From a virus: 20,157 nt of DNA. How positions within the stretch are numbered: the stretch's first letter is position 1; the number at the start of each line of letters is the position of its first letter. Location: IMG/VR virus record IMGVR_UViG_3300038825_000589, positions 18,346 to 38,502 of that record, one strand, 5' to 3'. The translations under genes were made by a program, and so were the position numbers. The notes beneath the pieces were generated by a model that did no database searches, was not told the origin of the DNA, and saw only the letters and a list, made by a program, of their open reading frames with translations. Below, in pieces: positions 20,052 to 20,157 of this stretch.

Positions 20052-20067
20052 TGATAACAGATTATCA
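20052..20067. repeat. Perfect 6-bp dyad near the right edge
   Basis: TGATAA at 20052-20057 and TTATCA at 20062-20067 flank a four-base centre (CAGA). It is a small operator-like palindrome. It could also arise by chance in AT-rich DNA. Confidence 0.4.
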
Positions 20068-20079
20068 ATAGCAACCAAG

Positions 20080-20113
20080 ACGCAAATAACCCTGTTGATC
20101 TGTTGATTTGCGT
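20080..20113. repeat. 8-bp inverted repeat near the right edge
   Basis: ACGCAAAT at 20080-20087 and ATTTGCGT at 20106-20113 form an inverted repeat with an 18-base centre. The centre overlaps a tandem TGTTGAT pair (20093-20099 and 20101-20107). Confidence 0.42.
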
Positions 20114-20157
20114 TTGATCTAATAATGAGCTTTAACAAGGTTAAATTGATAGACTAT

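Larger units (their letters stand above)
19760..20157. promoter_or_regulatory. AT-rich non-coding control region
   Basis: Nearly 400 bases without a credible gene. The block has A/T runs (19840-19920), four spaced 14-bp repeats and two short dyads. It precedes the first early gene, so it should hold host-recognised promoters and may be the origin region. The only TTGACA on the minus strand lies at 19823-19828, and the best following element (TATTTA at 19796-19801) is 21 bases away, so it is a weak sigma-70 match. No T7-type phage promoter could be recognised. Confidence 0.55.

Overview
This window is about half or more of the genome of an AT-rich, T7-like podovirus (Autographiviridae in the broad sense). 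The evidence is a collinear set of T7-class genes, all on the minus strand: a single-subunit RNA polymerase, a gp2.5-type single-strand binding protein, endonuclease I, a primase-helicase, a family A DNA polymerase, a 5'-3' exonuclease, the portal and the scaffold. Marine relatives are the likely closest match, judging from base composition and gene style, but the sequence does not identify the host. Several genes have clear Shine-Dalgarno sites, so the host probably uses them. No tRNA, rRNA, integrase or CRISPR array was seen.

Transcription runs from high to low coordinates. From about 19760 to 20157 there is a non-coding, very AT-rich block with four regularly spaced copies of a 14-bp element and two dyads, a likely origin or control region. 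From 19759 to 15953 lies the early region: at least fifteen small genes, several too short for ordinary gene callers, including a 49-aa one-helix membrane protein, a 40-aa lipoprotein, a minimal cytosine-C5 DNA methyltransferase, a 24-aa hydrophobic peptide, a zinc-ribbon protein and a very acidic 45-aa peptide. The seven genes from 17656 to 15953 and the RNA polymerase gene that follows overlap or abut by a few bases.

From 15951 to 5914 is the RNA polymerase and DNA-metabolism block. Between the primase-helicase and DNA polymerase genes, a three-gene cassette encodes a QueD-fold protein, a nucleoside-deoxyribosyltransferase-like protein and a DpdA-like guanine transglycosylase. This is best read as a DNA 7-deazaguanine modification module in a T7-like phage. 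The QueD-fold protein lacks two expected catalytic residues (Cys to Tyr, Glu to Lys), so it may do another step. A PD-(D/E)XK nuclease-like protein and a DUF5664 nucleotide-pyrophosphohydrolase-like protein flank the exonuclease.

From 5900 to the left edge are virion genes: small structural proteins, a tail-fibre-like and a beta-helix spike-like protein in an unusual place before the portal, then portal, scaffold and the first 32 codons of a second lipoprotein. Capsid, tail tube, internal core and packaging genes would lie beyond the left edge. The genes suggest a phage that protects its DNA twice (5-methylcytosine and 7-deazaguanine), takes over transcription with its own polymerase, and alters the host envelope with small membrane proteins.
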